Source: Rhodococcus sp. HNM0569 (GTDB lineage: Bacteria > Actinomycetota > Actinomycetes > Mycobacteriales > Mycobacteriaceae). From it: a stretch of DNA of 64,000 nt. The notes under the pieces are model-generated. The model did not search any database, was not told where the DNA came from, and saw only the letters and a list, made by a program, of their open reading frames with translations. The translations under genes and the position numbers were made by a program. The DNA is taken from positions 248,001-312,000 of the forward strand of contig NZ_JAASAE010000001.1 of assembly GCF_012726205.1 (NCBI RefSeq), given 5' to 3'. Below, in pieces: positions 43,308-53,940 of the stretch (position 1 is the stretch's first letter; each line of letters opens with the position of its first letter).

Positions 43308-45386
43308 ATGAATACAGGCGACGAGCTACCGACCGGCAATCCGCCGTCACACGACGATCCGGACCGGACCGGCGATTCGGCACCCCGACCGACCGTCAAC
43401 AAGACGGTGTTCGCCGCGTCCGCGATCGTGATCGTCGCGATCACGGCGTGGGCGATGATCTCGCCCGACGACGCCGACAGCGTCATCGGCGCCGTCGTCG
43501 AGTGGATTTCCGGCGCGTTCGGCTGGTGGTACTTCGTGATCGCGACGTTGATCGTCGTGTTCGTGGTGTTCCTCGCGGTGTCGCGGTACGGCAAGGTCCG
43601 CCTCGGCCCCGACCAGTCACGGCCGCGCTACAACGTCTTCACGTGGGGCTCGATGCTGTTCGCCGCGGGCATCGGCATCGACCTCATGTTCTTCTCGGTG
43701 TCCGAACCCGTGACGCAGTATCTCGCGCCGCCCGTGGGCGACGGTTCCAACACCGAAGCCGCCCGGCAGGCCGTCGTGTGGACGCTGTTCCACTACGGCA
43801 TCACCGGGTGGGCGATGTACGCGCTGATGGGCGCCTCGCTCGCATACTTCGCGTACCGGCGCGGGCTGCCGCTGTCGATCCGGTCGGCGCTGTACCCGGT
43901 GCTCGGCAAGCGCGTCAAGGGCGCGGTCGGCGACACGGTCGAGATCGCGGCTGTCATCGGCACGATCTTCGGTATCGCGACCTCGCTCGGTATCGGTGTC
44001 GTGCAGCTCAACTACGGCCTGCACTTCATGTTCGATCTTCCGCAGAACACCGCGATGCAGATCGCGCTGATCGCGGTCGCCGTGCTGATGGCGACGGTGT
44101 CGGTCGTGTCGGGCGTCGACCGCGGTATCCGCAGGCTGTCCGAACTCAACACCGTGCTGGCGCTCGCGCTCATGCTGTTCGTGCTGTTCGCGGGCAAGAC
44201 CCGGTTCCTGCTCGACGCGATCGTGATGAACGTCGGCGACTACGTCAGCCGGTTCCCCGGAATGACCCTCGACACGTTCGCCTTCGACGCTCCGCAGGAG
44301 TGGCTCAACTCGTGGACGCTGTTCTTCTGGGCGTGGTGGATCGCGTGGGCGCCGTTCGTCGGCCTGTTCCTCGCGCGGATCTCGCGAGGCCGCACGCTGC
44401 GTCAATTCATCGTCGCGGTCCTGACGATCCCGTTCGCGTTCATCGCGCTGTGGATCGCGATCTTCGGCAACGCCGCGCTCTCGGTCGTCCGCGGCGGGGA
44501 CGCCGCCTTCGGCGACGACGCGATGAATGCTCCCGAGAGCGCGTTCTACTCGCTGCTCGACCACTACCCGGGCGTGCTGTTCAGTGCCGGCATCGCGACG
44601 TTCACCGGTCTGCTGTTCTACGTCACGTCCGCCGACTCGGGCGCACTGGTCATGACGAACCTCACGTCACGCCTGCGCGATCCCGAAGAGGACGGGCCCC
44701 GCTGGGGACGCATCTTCTGGGCCGCCGCGACGGGCCTGCTGACGCTCGCGATGCTGATCGTCGGTGGCGTCACGACGCTGCAGAACGCGACGATCATCAT
44801 GGGCCTGCCGTTCTCGTTCGTGATGCTGCTCATCATGGCGGGCCTGCATCGAGCCCTGCGCACCGAGGGATTGCGCGAGGACAGCCTGCGCGCGGTGCTG
44901 CATTCGTCGCTGTCGGAGCGGGTTCCCGCCGAGCGTGGCGTGCAACGCACGTGGCGTCAGCGACTCGCACGCACGCTGTCCTATCCCGACCGCGGCGCCA
45001 TTCGCCGTTACGTCGACGAGACCGCACGGCCGGCCCTGCAGGCCGTCGTCGACGAACTCGCCGAGCGCGACATCGCGGCGACGCTCGCCGAGAACCGGGA
45101 ACAGAGCACCGGCGTCCCGCACCTCGATCTGACGATCGAGATGGGTGAAGGCGCGCCGCCGTTCCGTTACCAACTGTGGCCCTCGCACGACGACATCCCG
45201 TCGTTCGCGATGAACTCGCAGAGCCGCGCCGCCGACTACTTCCGCCTCGAGGTCTACCTCACCGAGGGCAGCCAGCAGTACGACGTCATGGGCTACAGCC
45301 GCGAACAGCTGATCAGCGACGTCCTCGACCAGTACGAGCGCCACATCGAATTCGTCCGCCTCCGAGACATCCCGACGATGGAGTGA
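43308..45386 (+). CDS. betT: BCCT-family choline/betaine transporter (BetT-like)
   Basis: 692 residues from the ATG at 43308, with GGAAGGG upstream. Twelve membrane segments lie between about residues 30 and 520. The BCCT signature with its Trp cluster is FFWAWWIAWAPFVGLFLARI (about 340-360), and the unwound helix includes GAGIG-like FAAGIGIDLMFFSVSEP. A hydrophilic C-terminal domain of about 170 residues is typical of BetT and sets osmotic activation. It imports choline for the betaine pathway encoded next (8-bp gap to betB). Confidence 0.92.
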   Translation: MNTGDELPTGNPPSHDDPDRTGDSAPRPTVNKTVFAASAIVIVAITAWAMISPDDADSVIGAVVEWISGAFGWWYFVIATLIVVFVVFLAVSRYGKVRLGPDQSRPRYNVFTWGSMLFAAGIGIDLMFFSVSEPVTQYLAPPVGDGSNTEAARQAVVWTLFHYGITGWAMYALMGASLAYFAYRRGLPLSIRSALYPVLGKRVKGAVGDTVEIAAVIGTIFGIATSLGIGVVQLNYGLHFMFDLPQNTAMQIALIAVAVLMATVSVVSGVDRGIRRLSELNTVLALALMLFVLFAGKTRFLLDAIVMNVGDYVSRFPGMTLDTFAFDAPQEWLNSWTLFFWAWWIAWAPFVGLFLARISRGRTLRQFIVAVLTIPFAFIALWIAIFGNAALSVVRGGDAAFGDDAMNAPESAFYSLLDHYPGVLFSAGIATFTGLLFYVTSADSGALVMTNLTSRLRDPEEDGPRWGRIFWAAATGLLTLAMLIVGGVTTLQNATIIMGLPFSFVMLLIMAGLHRALRTEGLREDSLRAVLHSSLSERVPAERGVQRTWRQRLARTLSYPDRGAIRRYVDETARPALQAVVDELAERDIAATLAENREQSTGVPHLDLTIEMGEGAPPFRYQLWPSHDDIPSFAMNSQSRAADYFRLEVYLTEGSQQYDVMGYSREQLISDVLDQYERHIEFVRLRDIPTME

Positions 45387-45393
45387 TGCAGCC

Positions 45394-46899
45394 ATGACCG
45401 ATCCAGCCACCCTCTACGTCGACGGGCAGTGGCTTCCCGCCGAGTCCGGCGAGACCCGCGAGATCCGCTGCCCCGCCGACGGCAGTCACGTCACGACCGT
45501 GTCCGAGGCAGGCCGCGGCGACGTCGAGAAGGCGATCACGGCCGCGCGGCGCGCCTTCGACTCCGGAACATGGCCGCGCACCGTCGCCCGGGATCGGGCG
45601 CGCGTGCTGCGCGCGGTCGCCGACGGGCTGCGCGAACGTAAGGAGGAGTTCGCGCGTGCGGAATCCTTCGACACCGGAAAACGTCTTGTCGAAAGCCGTA
45701 TCGACATGGACGACATCGCCGCGTGTTTCGAGTACTTCGGCACCACCGCGGCACACGACGCGGGCAGGCTCGTCGACGCCGACGACCCGAACGTGCTCAG
45801 CCGTATCCAGTACGAACCCGTGGGCGTGTGCGGGCTGATCTCACCGTGGAACTACCCGCTGCTGCAGGCGGCGTGGAAGGTCGCCCCGTGTCTTGCCGCG
45901 GGAAACACGTTCGTGCTCAAGCCGAGCGAGCTCACCCCGTCGACCGCGATTCTGCTGATGGATCTGCTCACCGAGTGCGGTGTGCCGGCGGGCGCCGCGA
46001 ACCTGGTGCTGGGTGCGGGCGCGGTCGCGGGAGCGCCGCTGTCCGAGCATCCGGACGTCGACATGGTGTCCTTCACCGGCGGTCTCGTGACCGGCCGCAC
46101 GATCGCCGCGTCCGCGGCCGCCACGGTCAAGAAGGTCGCACTCGAACTCGGCGGCAAGAACGCCAATGTCGTCTTCGCCGACGCACTGTTCGACGCGGCG
46201 GTCGACAACGCGCTCAACGCCGCATTCGTCCACTCCGGGCAGGTCTGTTCCGCGGGTGCGCGGTTGATCGTCGAGGAATCGATCCACGACGAGTTCGTCG
46301 ACGCCCTCGTCGCCCGTGCGCGCGACATCCGCCTCGGCGGTCCGTTCGACGACGACGCCGAGACGGGCCCGCTGATCTCCGCGGCACACCGCGACAAGGT
46401 CACCGAGTACGTCCGCAAGGGCGTCGAGGAGGGTGCGACTCTCCGGTGTGGCGGCGAGTGGGCGGGGGGCGAACTCGAGCAGGGCTTCTACTATCTGCCG
46501 ACTGTGCTCGACGACGTGCGCCAGGGCATGTCGGTCGTCGTCGACGAGGGTTTCGGCCCGGTCGTGACGGTCGAGACGTTCACCGACGAGGACGACGCGG
46601 TCCGCATCGCGAACGACACGCGCTACGGCCTCGCCGGGGCGGTGTGGACGCAGGACGCGGGCAAGGCCCAGCGCGTCGCGAACCGGATGCGCGCGGGCAC
46701 GGTGTGGATCAACGACTTCCATCCCTACCTGCCGCAGGCCGAGTGGGGCGGGTTCGGCGAATCCGGCTTCGGCCGCGAGCTCGGTCCGACGGGTCTCGAC
46801 GAGTACCGCGAGGCCAAGCACGTCTATCAGAACATCGATCCGGGCGTGAGCGGGTGGTTCACCGATCGCACCGCGAGCACACGAGATGGGGAGAACTGA
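45394..46899 (+). CDS. betB: Betaine-aldehyde dehydrogenase
   Basis: 501 residues from the ATG at 45394. The aldehyde dehydrogenase motifs are LISPWNYPLLQAAWK, FVLKPSELTP, the general-base Glu in VALELGGKNANVV, the nucleophile Cys in HSGQVCSAGARL, and the late EGFGPVVTV. It oxidises betaine aldehyde to glycine betaine with NAD(P)+. Genes before and after (choline importer, choline oxidase) fix the substrate with good confidence. The stop is 1 bp before the oxidase start. Confidence 0.92.
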   Translation: MTDPATLYVDGQWLPAESGETREIRCPADGSHVTTVSEAGRGDVEKAITAARRAFDSGTWPRTVARDRARVLRAVADGLRERKEEFARAESFDTGKRLVESRIDMDDIAACFEYFGTTAAHDAGRLVDADDPNVLSRIQYEPVGVCGLISPWNYPLLQAAWKVAPCLAAGNTFVLKPSELTPSTAILLMDLLTECGVPAGAANLVLGAGAVAGAPLSEHPDVDMVSFTGGLVTGRTIAASAAATVKKVALELGGKNANVVFADALFDAAVDNALNAAFVHSGQVCSAGARLIVEESIHDEFVDALVARARDIRLGGPFDDDAETGPLISAAHRDKVTEYVRKGVEEGATLRCGGEWAGGELEQGFYYLPTVLDDVRQGMSVVVDEGFGPVVTVETFTDEDDAVRIANDTRYGLAGAVWTQDAGKAQRVANRMRAGTVWINDFHPYLPQAEWGGFGESGFGRELGPTGLDEYREAKHVYQNIDPGVSGWFTDRTASTRDGEN

Positions 46900-46900
46900 C

Positions 46901-48493
46901 ATGCCGTTCCTGCAGACCGAAGACGTCGACCCGGCGAGCGCCGCGTCGGTGCACGAGTACGACTACGTGGTGGTGGGCGGCGGTTCGGCGGGGGCCGCAG
47001 TCGCCGCGCGGCTGAGCGAGGACGAGTCGGTCTCCGTCGCGCTCCTCGAGGCGGGGCCGAGCGATGTCGGAGTCGACGAGGTGCTGATCCTCGAGGACTG
47101 GATGGCCCTGCTCGAATCCGGCTTCGACTGGGACTATCTGATCGAGCCGCAAGAGCACGGCAACTCGTTCATGCGCCATGCCCGCGCTCGCGTGCTCGGC
47201 GGGTGTTCGTCGCACAACTCCTGCATCGCCTTCTGGCCGCCCAAGGAAGATCTCGACGAGTGGGCCACCGAGTTCGGTTGCACCGGCTGGGAGTCTGCGG
47301 CGATCTTCCCGCTGATCAAGCGGCTCGAGAACAACTCGCGGCCCGGTGAGCAGCACGGCCACGACGGCCCCGTGCGGCTACGCGACGTGCCACCCGACGA
47401 CCCGTGCGGAGTGGCGATCCTCGACGCGTGCGAGCAGGCAGGCATTCCGCGCGCGCAGTTCAACGAGGGCGAGACGATCGTCAACGGCGCGAACTTCTTC
47501 CAGATCAACGGGCGTGAGGACGGCGTGCGCTCGTCGTCGTCGGTGTCGTACCTGCACCCGATCCTCGATCGCGGGAATCTCACGATTCTCACCGACCACT
47601 GGGCGCGCAGGCTGCTCGTCGAGGGCGGGCGGTGCGTCGGCGTCGAGGTCGTACTGCGCGACGGCATCCACACCCGCGCCGTCACTGCGAGGCGTGAAGT
47701 CGTGGTGTCGGCAGGCGCGATCGACTCGCCCAAGCTGCTGATGCTGTCGGGCATCGGGCCTGCCGAACACCTGCGCGAACTCGGGATCGACGTGCTCGTC
47801 GACTCCCCCGGTGTCGGCTCGAACCTGCAGGACCACCCCGAGGGCGTGATCCAGTGGGAGGCGAAGAAGCCGATGGTCACCCGCTCGACACAGTGGTGGG
47901 AGATCGGCATCTTCTCCCCCACCCGCGAAGGCCTCGACCGGCCCGACCTGATGTTCCACTACGGCAGTGTCCCGTTCGACATGCACACCGTGCGGCAGGG
48001 CTATCCGACGTCGGACAATGCCTTCTGCCTCACACCCAATGTCACGCACGCACGCTCGAAGGGCACGGTGCGGCTGCGCAGCATCGACTACCGCGACAAG
48101 CCGAAGGTCGATCCGCGGTACTTCACCGATCCGTACGACATGGACGTCATGGTGAAGGGCATCCGCCGCGCCCGCGAGATCGTGGCCCAGCCGGCGATGG
48201 CCGAGTGGGCGGGCCGGGAACTGTTCCCCGGCAGCGAGATCCAGACGGACGACGAGATCGCCGACTACATCACGCGTACCCACAACACCGTGTATCACCC
48301 GGTCGGCACGGTGCGGATGGGGGCACCCGACGATCCGGGCTCACCGCTCGACCCGGAACTGCGCGTCAAGGGCGTCGAGGGCCTCCGTGTCGCGGACGCG
48401 TCGGTGATGCCGCGCATCGTCGCGATCAACCCGAACATCACCACGATGCTCATCGGCGAACGCTGCGCCGACATGATCAAGGCCGCTCGCTAG
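46901..48493 (+). CDS. codA: Choline oxidase (GMC oxidoreductase)
   Basis: 530 residues from the ATG at 46901, with GGGAG upstream. The FAD loop is VVVGGGSAGAAVAARL. GGCSSHNSCIAFW carries the His that links FAD covalently in Arthrobacter choline oxidase (His99) and the active-site Ser (Ser101). The C-terminal HNTVYHPVGTVRMG has the catalytic His and NPNITTMLIG the Asn. Likeness to A. globiformis choline oxidase extends over the whole length, including EPQEHGNSFMRHARA. It converts choline to betaine aldehyde and on to glycine betaine with O2. It is more like this oxidase than proteobacterial BetA. Confidence 0.9.
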   Translation: MPFLQTEDVDPASAASVHEYDYVVVGGGSAGAAVAARLSEDESVSVALLEAGPSDVGVDEVLILEDWMALLESGFDWDYLIEPQEHGNSFMRHARARVLGGCSSHNSCIAFWPPKEDLDEWATEFGCTGWESAAIFPLIKRLENNSRPGEQHGHDGPVRLRDVPPDDPCGVAILDACEQAGIPRAQFNEGETIVNGANFFQINGREDGVRSSSSVSYLHPILDRGNLTILTDHWARRLLVEGGRCVGVEVVLRDGIHTRAVTARREVVVSAGAIDSPKLLMLSGIGPAEHLRELGIDVLVDSPGVGSNLQDHPEGVIQWEAKKPMVTRSTQWWEIGIFSPTREGLDRPDLMFHYGSVPFDMHTVRQGYPTSDNAFCLTPNVTHARSKGTVRLRSIDYRDKPKVDPRYFTDPYDMDVMVKGIRRAREIVAQPAMAEWAGRELFPGSEIQTDDEIADYITRTHNTVYHPVGTVRMGAPDDPGSPLDPELRVKGVEGLRVADASVMPRIVAINPNITTMLIGERCADMIKAAR

Positions 48494-48550
48494 CCGACAA
48501 TCTCCGTCGTGGGTGGACCGCGCCGTGTCGGGAACCGCTGCTCGGGCCAC

Positions 48551-49624
48551 TCAGCGGCGGGACCGGCTGCGCCACAGGAGAAACGACGCCGCGGCTGCAA
48601 CCAGGCCGCCGCCGAGCACGACCCACGGCGCCCCACCCGCGTCCGTGGGTTGCTCCCCGTCGGCAACCGATTCGTCGGCATCGGCTGGACGCGAGCCCGC
48701 TTCTTGCTGACCACCGCTGCTCCCGCCGAGCAGGTCCGCGGCATCGGGCAACCGCAGGATCGGCGGCAGCGGGGCGGCCGCCCCGCGCATCTCCGACGCG
48801 ACCAGCAGGTCGCCGGCCGGAGTGAACGCGATCGCTTCGCCTTGCGGCTGGCGCGGCAACTCGACGGTCACCCGTGGATCCACCGACAGCGAGGCAGCCG
48901 GATCCGGCGGCGACCCGAACTCACGCGCATCGAAAACATGTGCATGCGAGTAGCTTCGGACCACGACGCGGGATCCGTCCGGCGATACCGCTCCCCCGGT
49001 GAAGACGGTCTCCGTGAGCGCGGTGCGCGTGCCGCCCCGCGCGAGATCGAGATCGCGGACCTTCTCGAGCGGCGTGGCCTCGGCACCGCCGAGTCGATCG
49101 ACGGACACTCCACCCGCCGGACGGTACACGGCGCTCGGTCCGAAGAGATTCTTCGTCACGACGTACGGCACACCGTCCGGCATGAGCAGCAGCGTCTCGC
49201 TGTCGTGCGCACCGTCGGGATAGGTCAGCCTGTGCATACGTGCGGACCCGTTCTCCGGGTCTACCCCGATCAGGGCGATCGACCCGCGCGCGTGCTCGTT
49301 GTCGCCGGTGTCGGCGAGCCACACGGTGCCGTCGCCGCCGACCGCGAGGTCCTCGACGTCGACGGTGTCGACGGGGACCGGAATCCACCGTGTCACACGG
49401 CAATCGGTGTCCAGTTCGGCGATCGCGTCGTCGGAGCCACTGTCGCCGATCGCGTAGAGCCGACCGCCCGCCGACGCGAGACCGGACAGTTCGGTGAGCC
49501 CAGGATCGGTGGGTGTACACAGCGGCTGAAAGTCGGTGGGCGACACCGGTTCCGCAGCGGCCGGCGCAGAGCCCAGGCCCAGCAGCACGCCGGTGGCCAG
49601 TGCAGTCGCGGCGACGCGCCGCAT
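48551..49624 (-). CDS. Secreted, C-terminally anchored beta-propeller-like protein
   Basis: 357 residues from the ATG at 49624. A signal peptide (about 1-24, ending APAAAE) leads to a repeat-rich domain with blade-like strands (LYAIGDSGSDDAIAEL, VEDLAVGGDGTVWLADTGDN, GEAIAFTPAGDLLVASE). After a Gly/Ser/Ala-rich linker, a membrane segment (PWVVLGGGLVAAAASFLLW) and a basic tail (RSRSRR) end the protein, the pattern of a surface-anchored domain. No catalytic motif was identified. It is 25 bp upstream of hflX in gene order but read in the same direction after it, so it may be cotranscribed. Confidence 0.75.
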   Translation of the reverse strand: MRRVAATALATGVLLGLGSAPAAAEPVSPTDFQPLCTPTDPGLTELSGLASAGGRLYAIGDSGSDDAIAELDTDCRVTRWIPVPVDTVDVEDLAVGGDGTVWLADTGDNEHARGSIALIGVDPENGSARMHRLTYPDGAHDSETLLLMPDGVPYVVTKNLFGPSAVYRPAGGVSVDRLGGAEATPLEKVRDLDLARGGTRTALTETVFTGGAVSPDGSRVVVRSYSHAHVFDAREFGSPPDPAASLSVDPRVTVELPRQPQGEAIAFTPAGDLLVASEMRGAAAPLPPILRLPDAADLLGGSSGGQQEAGSRPADADESVADGEQPTDAGGAPWVVLGGGLVAAAASFLLWRSRSRR

Positions 49625-49648
49625 CGCTTTCCCCGGAGGCACGGCCGG

Positions 49649-51115
49649 TTATGCGCGCGAACGGTATCCGGCGAGCGCGGCCGCGAGTGGTTCGGGCACC
49701 CGGGCCCGCACACGAGTGCCGTCGGCTTCGTGTTCCTGATCGACGATCTGCCCTTCCGCGTGTACGCGCGAGAGCAGGTCGCCCCGCGTGTACGGGACGA
49801 GCACGTCGACCTCGACGTCGGGATGTTCGAGGACATCGCCGAGAGTCGCTCGCAGCGTGTCCATCCCTTCGCCGGTGCGCGCCGACACGAACACAGCGTC
49901 CGGCAGCAGGGCACGCAACTGCGTGAGCATCACCGGGTCGGCCGCATCGATCTTGTTGACGACGAGCAGTTCGGGCGGCGGCGGAGAGTCGGTGTCGCGC
50001 AACACGTCGCCCACAACCTCGCGTACCGCCTTGATCTGGTCCGCAGGCAACGGGTCCGAGCCGTCGACCACGTGCAGCAGCAGATCGGCGTCGACGACCT
50101 CTTCGAGGGTCGACCGGAACGCCTCGACGAGCTGCGTCGGCAGGTGCCGCACGAAGCCGACCGTGTCGGTCAGCACGTACTCGCGGCCGTCGTCGAGACC
50201 GGCGCGGCGGCTGGTCGGATCGAGCGTCGCGAACAATGCGTTCTGCACGAGGGCACCCGACCCGGTGAGCGCATTGAGCAGGCTCGACTTGCCTGCGTTG
50301 GTGTACCCGACGATCGCGACATTGGGGATGCCGCTGTGGAGCCTGCGGCTGCGCTTGGTGTCGCGTGCGGCCTTCATCCCCTTGATCTCGCGGCGCAGCT
50401 TCGCCATGCGTTCGCGGATGCGACGGCGGTCGGTCTCGATCTTCGTCTCACCCGGACCACGCAAGCCCACGCCGCCGTTGCTGCCGGCACGGCCGCCGGC
50501 CTGCCGAGACATCGACTCGCCCCAGCCGCGCAGCCGCGGCAACATGTACTCCATCTGGGCGAGCGACACCTGCGCTTTGCCCTCTCGGGACGTCGCGTGC
50601 TGCGCGAAGATGTCCAGGATGAGCGCCGTGCGGTCGATGACCTTGACCTTGACGACGCGTTCGAGCGCGGTGAGCTGCGCAGGCGTGAGTTCGCCGTCGC
50701 AGATCACGGTGTCGGCGCCGGTCGCGAGCACGATCGCCCGGAGCTCCTCGGCTTTGCCCGAACCGATGTAGGTGGCGGCGTCGGGTTTGTCGCGCCGCTG
50801 CACGACGCCCTCGAGAACCTCGGAACCGGCCGTCTCCGCGAGCGCGGCGAGTTCGGCCATGCTCGCTTCGGCCTGCGCCGACGAGCCGGACGTCCACACC
50901 CCGACGAGCACGACACGTTCGAGACGCAGCTGGCGGTATTCGACCTCGGTGACATCGGTGAGTTCGGTGGACAGGCCCGCGACGCGGCGCAGCGCGCTGC
51001 GGTCGTCGAGCTGCAGTTCGCCGACGGACGGTTCGGATGTGCGCCGGGTTGCGGAGAGGGGACGATCCGTGTGGCGTTCGGGATCGACGGGGAGGACGGG
51101 ATGTGAGTTCGTCAT
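49649..51115 (-). CDS. hflX: Ribosome-splitting GTPase HflX
   Basis: 488 residues from the ATG at 51115. An N-terminal HflX domain has YIGSGKAEELRAIV and DRTALILDIFAQHATSREGK. A coiled-coil region (ETDRRRIRERMAKLRREIKG) is followed by the G domain: G1 GYTNAGKSSLLN (about 275-286), G3 DTVGF, and G4 NKID. The start has no ribosome site, so leaderless translation is possible. HflX splits stalled 70S ribosomes under stress. The run hflX-dapF-miaA on one strand is conserved in Mycobacteriales. Confidence 0.95.
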   Translation of the reverse strand: MTNSHPVLPVDPERHTDRPLSATRRTSEPSVGELQLDDRSALRRVAGLSTELTDVTEVEYRQLRLERVVLVGVWTSGSSAQAEASMAELAALAETAGSEVLEGVVQRRDKPDAATYIGSGKAEELRAIVLATGADTVICDGELTPAQLTALERVVKVKVIDRTALILDIFAQHATSREGKAQVSLAQMEYMLPRLRGWGESMSRQAGGRAGSNGGVGLRGPGETKIETDRRRIRERMAKLRREIKGMKAARDTKRSRRLHSGIPNVAIVGYTNAGKSSLLNALTGSGALVQNALFATLDPTSRRAGLDDGREYVLTDTVGFVRHLPTQLVEAFRSTLEEVVDADLLLHVVDGSDPLPADQIKAVREVVGDVLRDTDSPPPPELLVVNKIDAADPVMLTQLRALLPDAVFVSARTGEGMDTLRATLGDVLEHPDVEVDVLVPYTRGDLLSRVHAEGQIVDQEHEADGTRVRARVPEPLAAALAGYRSRA

Positions 51116-51173
51116 ACAGAATCCATGATCCCACGGAACACGGCCGACGCGCACCCGAGTTCTCGTGCGCCGT

Positions 51174-52046
51174 TCACTCGGGGGTCTGCCACCACGTGTC
51201 GGCGATCTCGCCACGCGCGAGCAGCACCGACGGCCCGCGCAGTGTCGCTCGGCCGTCGTCGTCGATAGCGACGCGCACCTCGCCGCCCGGCACTCGTACC
51301 GTGACGTCGCCCGCCTCGGCGCCGTCGAACCGCAACGCGGCCGCCGCGGCCGCGACCGTGCCGGTGCCGCACGACCGGGTCTCGCCGACACCACGCTCGT
51401 GCACGCGCATGTCGACGGCACCGCCGTCGAGCGGAGTGAGGATCTCGACGTTCACTCCGTGGGGGAAGAGTCCGGGGTCGAAACCGGGTGCCACGGTGAG
51501 GTCGAGCGCGGCGAGGCCGTCCGCCGGCAGTTGCGGCACCACGCACGCGAGGTGTGGGTTGCCGACGTCGACCCCGACACCGGCGAACACGCGACCGTCG
51601 ATCGTGGCCGAGCTGTCGCCGAGCAGTCGCACCTCACCCATGTCGACCGTGACGTCGCCGTGCTCGGCGTCGGCCGCGTGCACGACGACCGGCTTGCCGC
51701 CCGCGCGGCTGCCGACCACGAACTCGGCCCGCTGCTCGCGACCCGATGCCCACAGATAGTGCGCGAACACCCGCACGCCGTTGCCGCACATCTCGGCGAT
51801 CGATCCGTCGCCGTTGCGGTAGTCCATGAACCAGTCGTCGGTCCCTACCCCCTCCGGCAGGGCTTGGAGCACGCGGGCGTCGACGAGCGCACCGGCGCGC
51901 GCGACCCGCAGGACACCGTCGGCACCCAGCCCGCGCCTGCGGTCGCACAGCGCGGTGACCCGATCTGCGCGCAGATCGATGCGTACGTCCTCGTCCGGCA
52001 ACACGACGAAGTCGTTCTGCGTGCCGTGCCCCTTCACGAACTCCAT
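51174..52046 (-). CDS. dapF: Diaminopimelate epimerase
   Basis: 290 residues from the ATG at 52046. The two catalytic Cys are in [13 protein letters not shown] (about residue 90) and [14 protein letters not shown] (about 230), as in all DapF enzymes, and the N-terminal [14 protein letters not shown] is the family start. It converts LL- to meso-diaminopimelate for lysine and peptidoglycan synthesis. It follows miaA with an 10-bp gap and precedes hflX. Confidence 0.96.
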   Translation of the reverse strand: MEFVKGHGTQNDFVVLPDEDVRIDLRADRVTALCDRRRGLGADGVLRVARAGALVDARVLQALPEGVGTDDWFMDYRNGDGSIAEMCGNGVRVFAHYLWASGREQRAEFVVGSRAGGKPVVVHAADAEHGDVTVDMGEVRLLGDSSATIDGRVFAGVGVDVGNPHLACVVPQLPADGLAALDLTVAPGFDPGLFPHGVNVEILTPLDGGAVDMRVHERGVGETRSCGTGTVAAAAAALRFDGAEAGDVTVRVPGGEVRVAIDDDGRATLRGPSVLLARGEIADTWWQTPE

Positions 52047-52056
52047 GCCCGTCACT

Positions 52057-53022
52057 CTATGCGGGATCGCCGTCTGCGGGCTCGGCCGCACTCTCGGCCC
52101 ACTGTGCGAGCACCTCCTCGAGCAACTGCGGCGCGGCGGCGTCGTGCCAGCGGATGCGGTCGTCGCGGCGGAACCACGACCGTTGCCTGCGCACGTACCG
52201 GCGGGTGCCGATGAATGTCCGCTCGCGCGCGTACGCGAGGTCGGATTCGCCGTCGAGATACTCGAGCACCTGTGCGTACCCGATCGCGCGGCGCGCCGTG
52301 CGGCCCTCGCGCAGCCCGCGCTCGACGAGACCGGCCACCTCTCCCACGAGGCCGTCGTCGAACATGCGCGCCGTGCGGGTCGCGATGCGCCGGTCGAGTT
52401 CCTCGGTGTCGCGGTCGACGCCGACGAGCACCGTGTCCCAACGCGGCCTGCCGCGCTGCGGCTGCGACGCCGCGAACGGCTTGCCGGTGAGTTCGACGAC
52501 TTCGAGTGCACGCACGAGCCTGCGTCCGTCGGTCGGCAGGATCGTGGCCGCCGCGGCCGGGTCCCGCTCGGCGAGCGCCGCATGCACCGCGCCGACACCC
52601 TCGCGGGCGAGCACGCCCTCCCACCCGGCGCGCACGTCGGGATCGGTCGCGGGGAACTGCCACTCGTCGAACAGCGACTGCACGTACATCATCGATCCGC
52701 CGACGACGATCGGGACGAGGCCGCGCGCGCGGATGTCGTCGACCGCGGCGACCGCACCCTCGTTGTAGTCGGCGACCGTCGCCGTCTCGGTGACGTCGAG
52801 GACGTCGAGCTGGTGGTGTGCGATGCCGCGACGCTCGGCGACGGTCAGCTTGGCAGTGCCGATGTCCATGCCTCGGTAGAGCTGCATCGCGTCGATGTTC
52901 ACGATCTCGCCGCCGAGACGTTCGGCGAGGTCCAACGCGAGGTCGGACTTACCGGTCGCGGTGGGGCCGACCACTGCGATCGGCGTCGTGCCACGACCCG
53001 TCGGCCCCTCACGGCGTCTCAC
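52057..53022 (-). CDS. miaA: tRNA dimethylallyltransferase MiaA
   Basis: 321 residues from the GTG at 53022, whose GTGA overlaps the upstream stop; a GTG at 53028 is the alternative. Walker A is [31 protein letters not shown] binds the tRNA and prenyl donor, followed by HHQLDVLD and [12 protein letters not shown]. It transfers dimethylallyl to A37 of tRNAs that read UNN codons; the product is finished by MiaB, encoded 3 kb away at 56069-57598. Confidence 0.95.
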   Translation of the reverse strand: MRRREGPTGRGTTPIAVVGPTATGKSDLALDLAERLGGEIVNIDAMQLYRGMDIGTAKLTVAERRGIAHHQLDVLDVTETATVADYNEGAVAAVDDIRARGLVPIVVGGSMMYVQSLFDEWQFPATDPDVRAGWEGVLAREGVGAVHAALAERDPAAAATILPTDGRRLVRALEVVELTGKPFAASQPQRGRPRWDTVLVGVDRDTEELDRRIATRTARMFDDGLVGEVAGLVERGLREGRTARRAIGYAQVLEYLDGESDLAYARERTFIGTRRYVRRQRSWFRRDDRIRWHDAAAPQLLEEVLAQWAESAAEPADGDPA

Positions 53023-53726
53023 GGCCACCACGATCCGACGTGATAGCCGACGCCGAAGGGCGCCGCGCAGTACTCCGTCTTCGCGACGGGCGCGGACCTC
53101 GTCGCGAATGCGCCCGCCAGCACCTGCCACGGCACACGGCCGTCCATCCCGATCTCGGCGCACGTGCCTGCGGGCAGCGCCGCGAGGGCCTCCCGGTCAC
53201 CGGACGTCAGTGCCGCGTCCACCGTCTCCTGCAGTGCGGGCGCGCGGTCGTCGAAGGCGCCCGGCGCACGCGGGGTGAGGGTTCGCGCGCCGTCGGCGAC
53301 GACGAGAATCCCGTCGTCTCCGGTGAGCGTGTCGCGCAGCGAGCGCCCGAACTCGGCCGCGCGGGCGCCGGTCCAGTCCGCCGGAACGACGTGCACGTCG
53401 AGGTCGACGTGCGGCGCGTACGTGCCGCGGATCCAGCCGGCGATCAACGCGGGCAACGGTACGTGCGGGTCGACCTCGCCGTCGGAGTGCGTACCCAGCT
53501 CGACGCGGACGTCGGCGCCGTACCCGGCGAAGGTGCCGCCGTGCGGGGGCCGCAAGACCTGGCGCCGGTCGCCCACCGCGACGACGGTCCAGGTGCGCGT
53601 GCGCTCGCCCAGGGTGCGCGCGACGCCACCGACCGCACGGCGCAGCGCGGCGATGTCGCCGTCGACGCCTGCCAGTTCGGGCACGAGCAGAGGCGGCGAC
53701 GGGACGAACGCGGCGGCAACGAACAC
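53019..53726 (-). CDS. Class III extradiol dioxygenase-like protein (Rv2728c-like)
   Basis: 235 residues from the ATG at 53726. The start [20 protein letters not shown] fits the LigB-type dioxygenase-like family common beside miaA in actinobacteria. Length matches Rv2728c (231). The usual paired His ligands of active LigB enzymes are not obvious at the N-terminus, so a non-catalytic or altered role is possible. It overlaps miaA by 4 bp, so the two are coupled. Confidence 0.72.
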   Translation of the reverse strand: MFVAAAFVPSPPLLVPELAGVDGDIAALRRAVGGVARTLGERTRTWTVVAVGDRRQVLRPPHGGTFAGYGADVRVELGTHSDGEVDPHVPLPALIAGWIRGTYAPHVDLDVHVVPADWTGARAAEFGRSLRDTLTGDDGILVVADGARTLTPRAPGAFDDRAPALQETVDAALTSGDREALAALPAGTCAEIGMDGRVPWQVLAGAFATRSAPVAKTEYCAAPFGVGYHVGSWWP

Positions 53727-53940
53727 CCCGCAACGCTATCTCCCTCGTGCGTGCTTTCGGAGTGCAGGGACTCGCGAGGTGCTCACGGTGTGCGGTGCTC
53801 ACGATTCGGCCGATCGCCTGATTCAATGGTCTCGTGCGCACGAAAGAAGGTTCAATGGTGCACACCAGGACCGTCCGGGCACGCCGGGACGGCGCACGCG
53901 ATCAGGCAGCCGTGACGCGCGGCAGAAGAGAGGCGGACCG

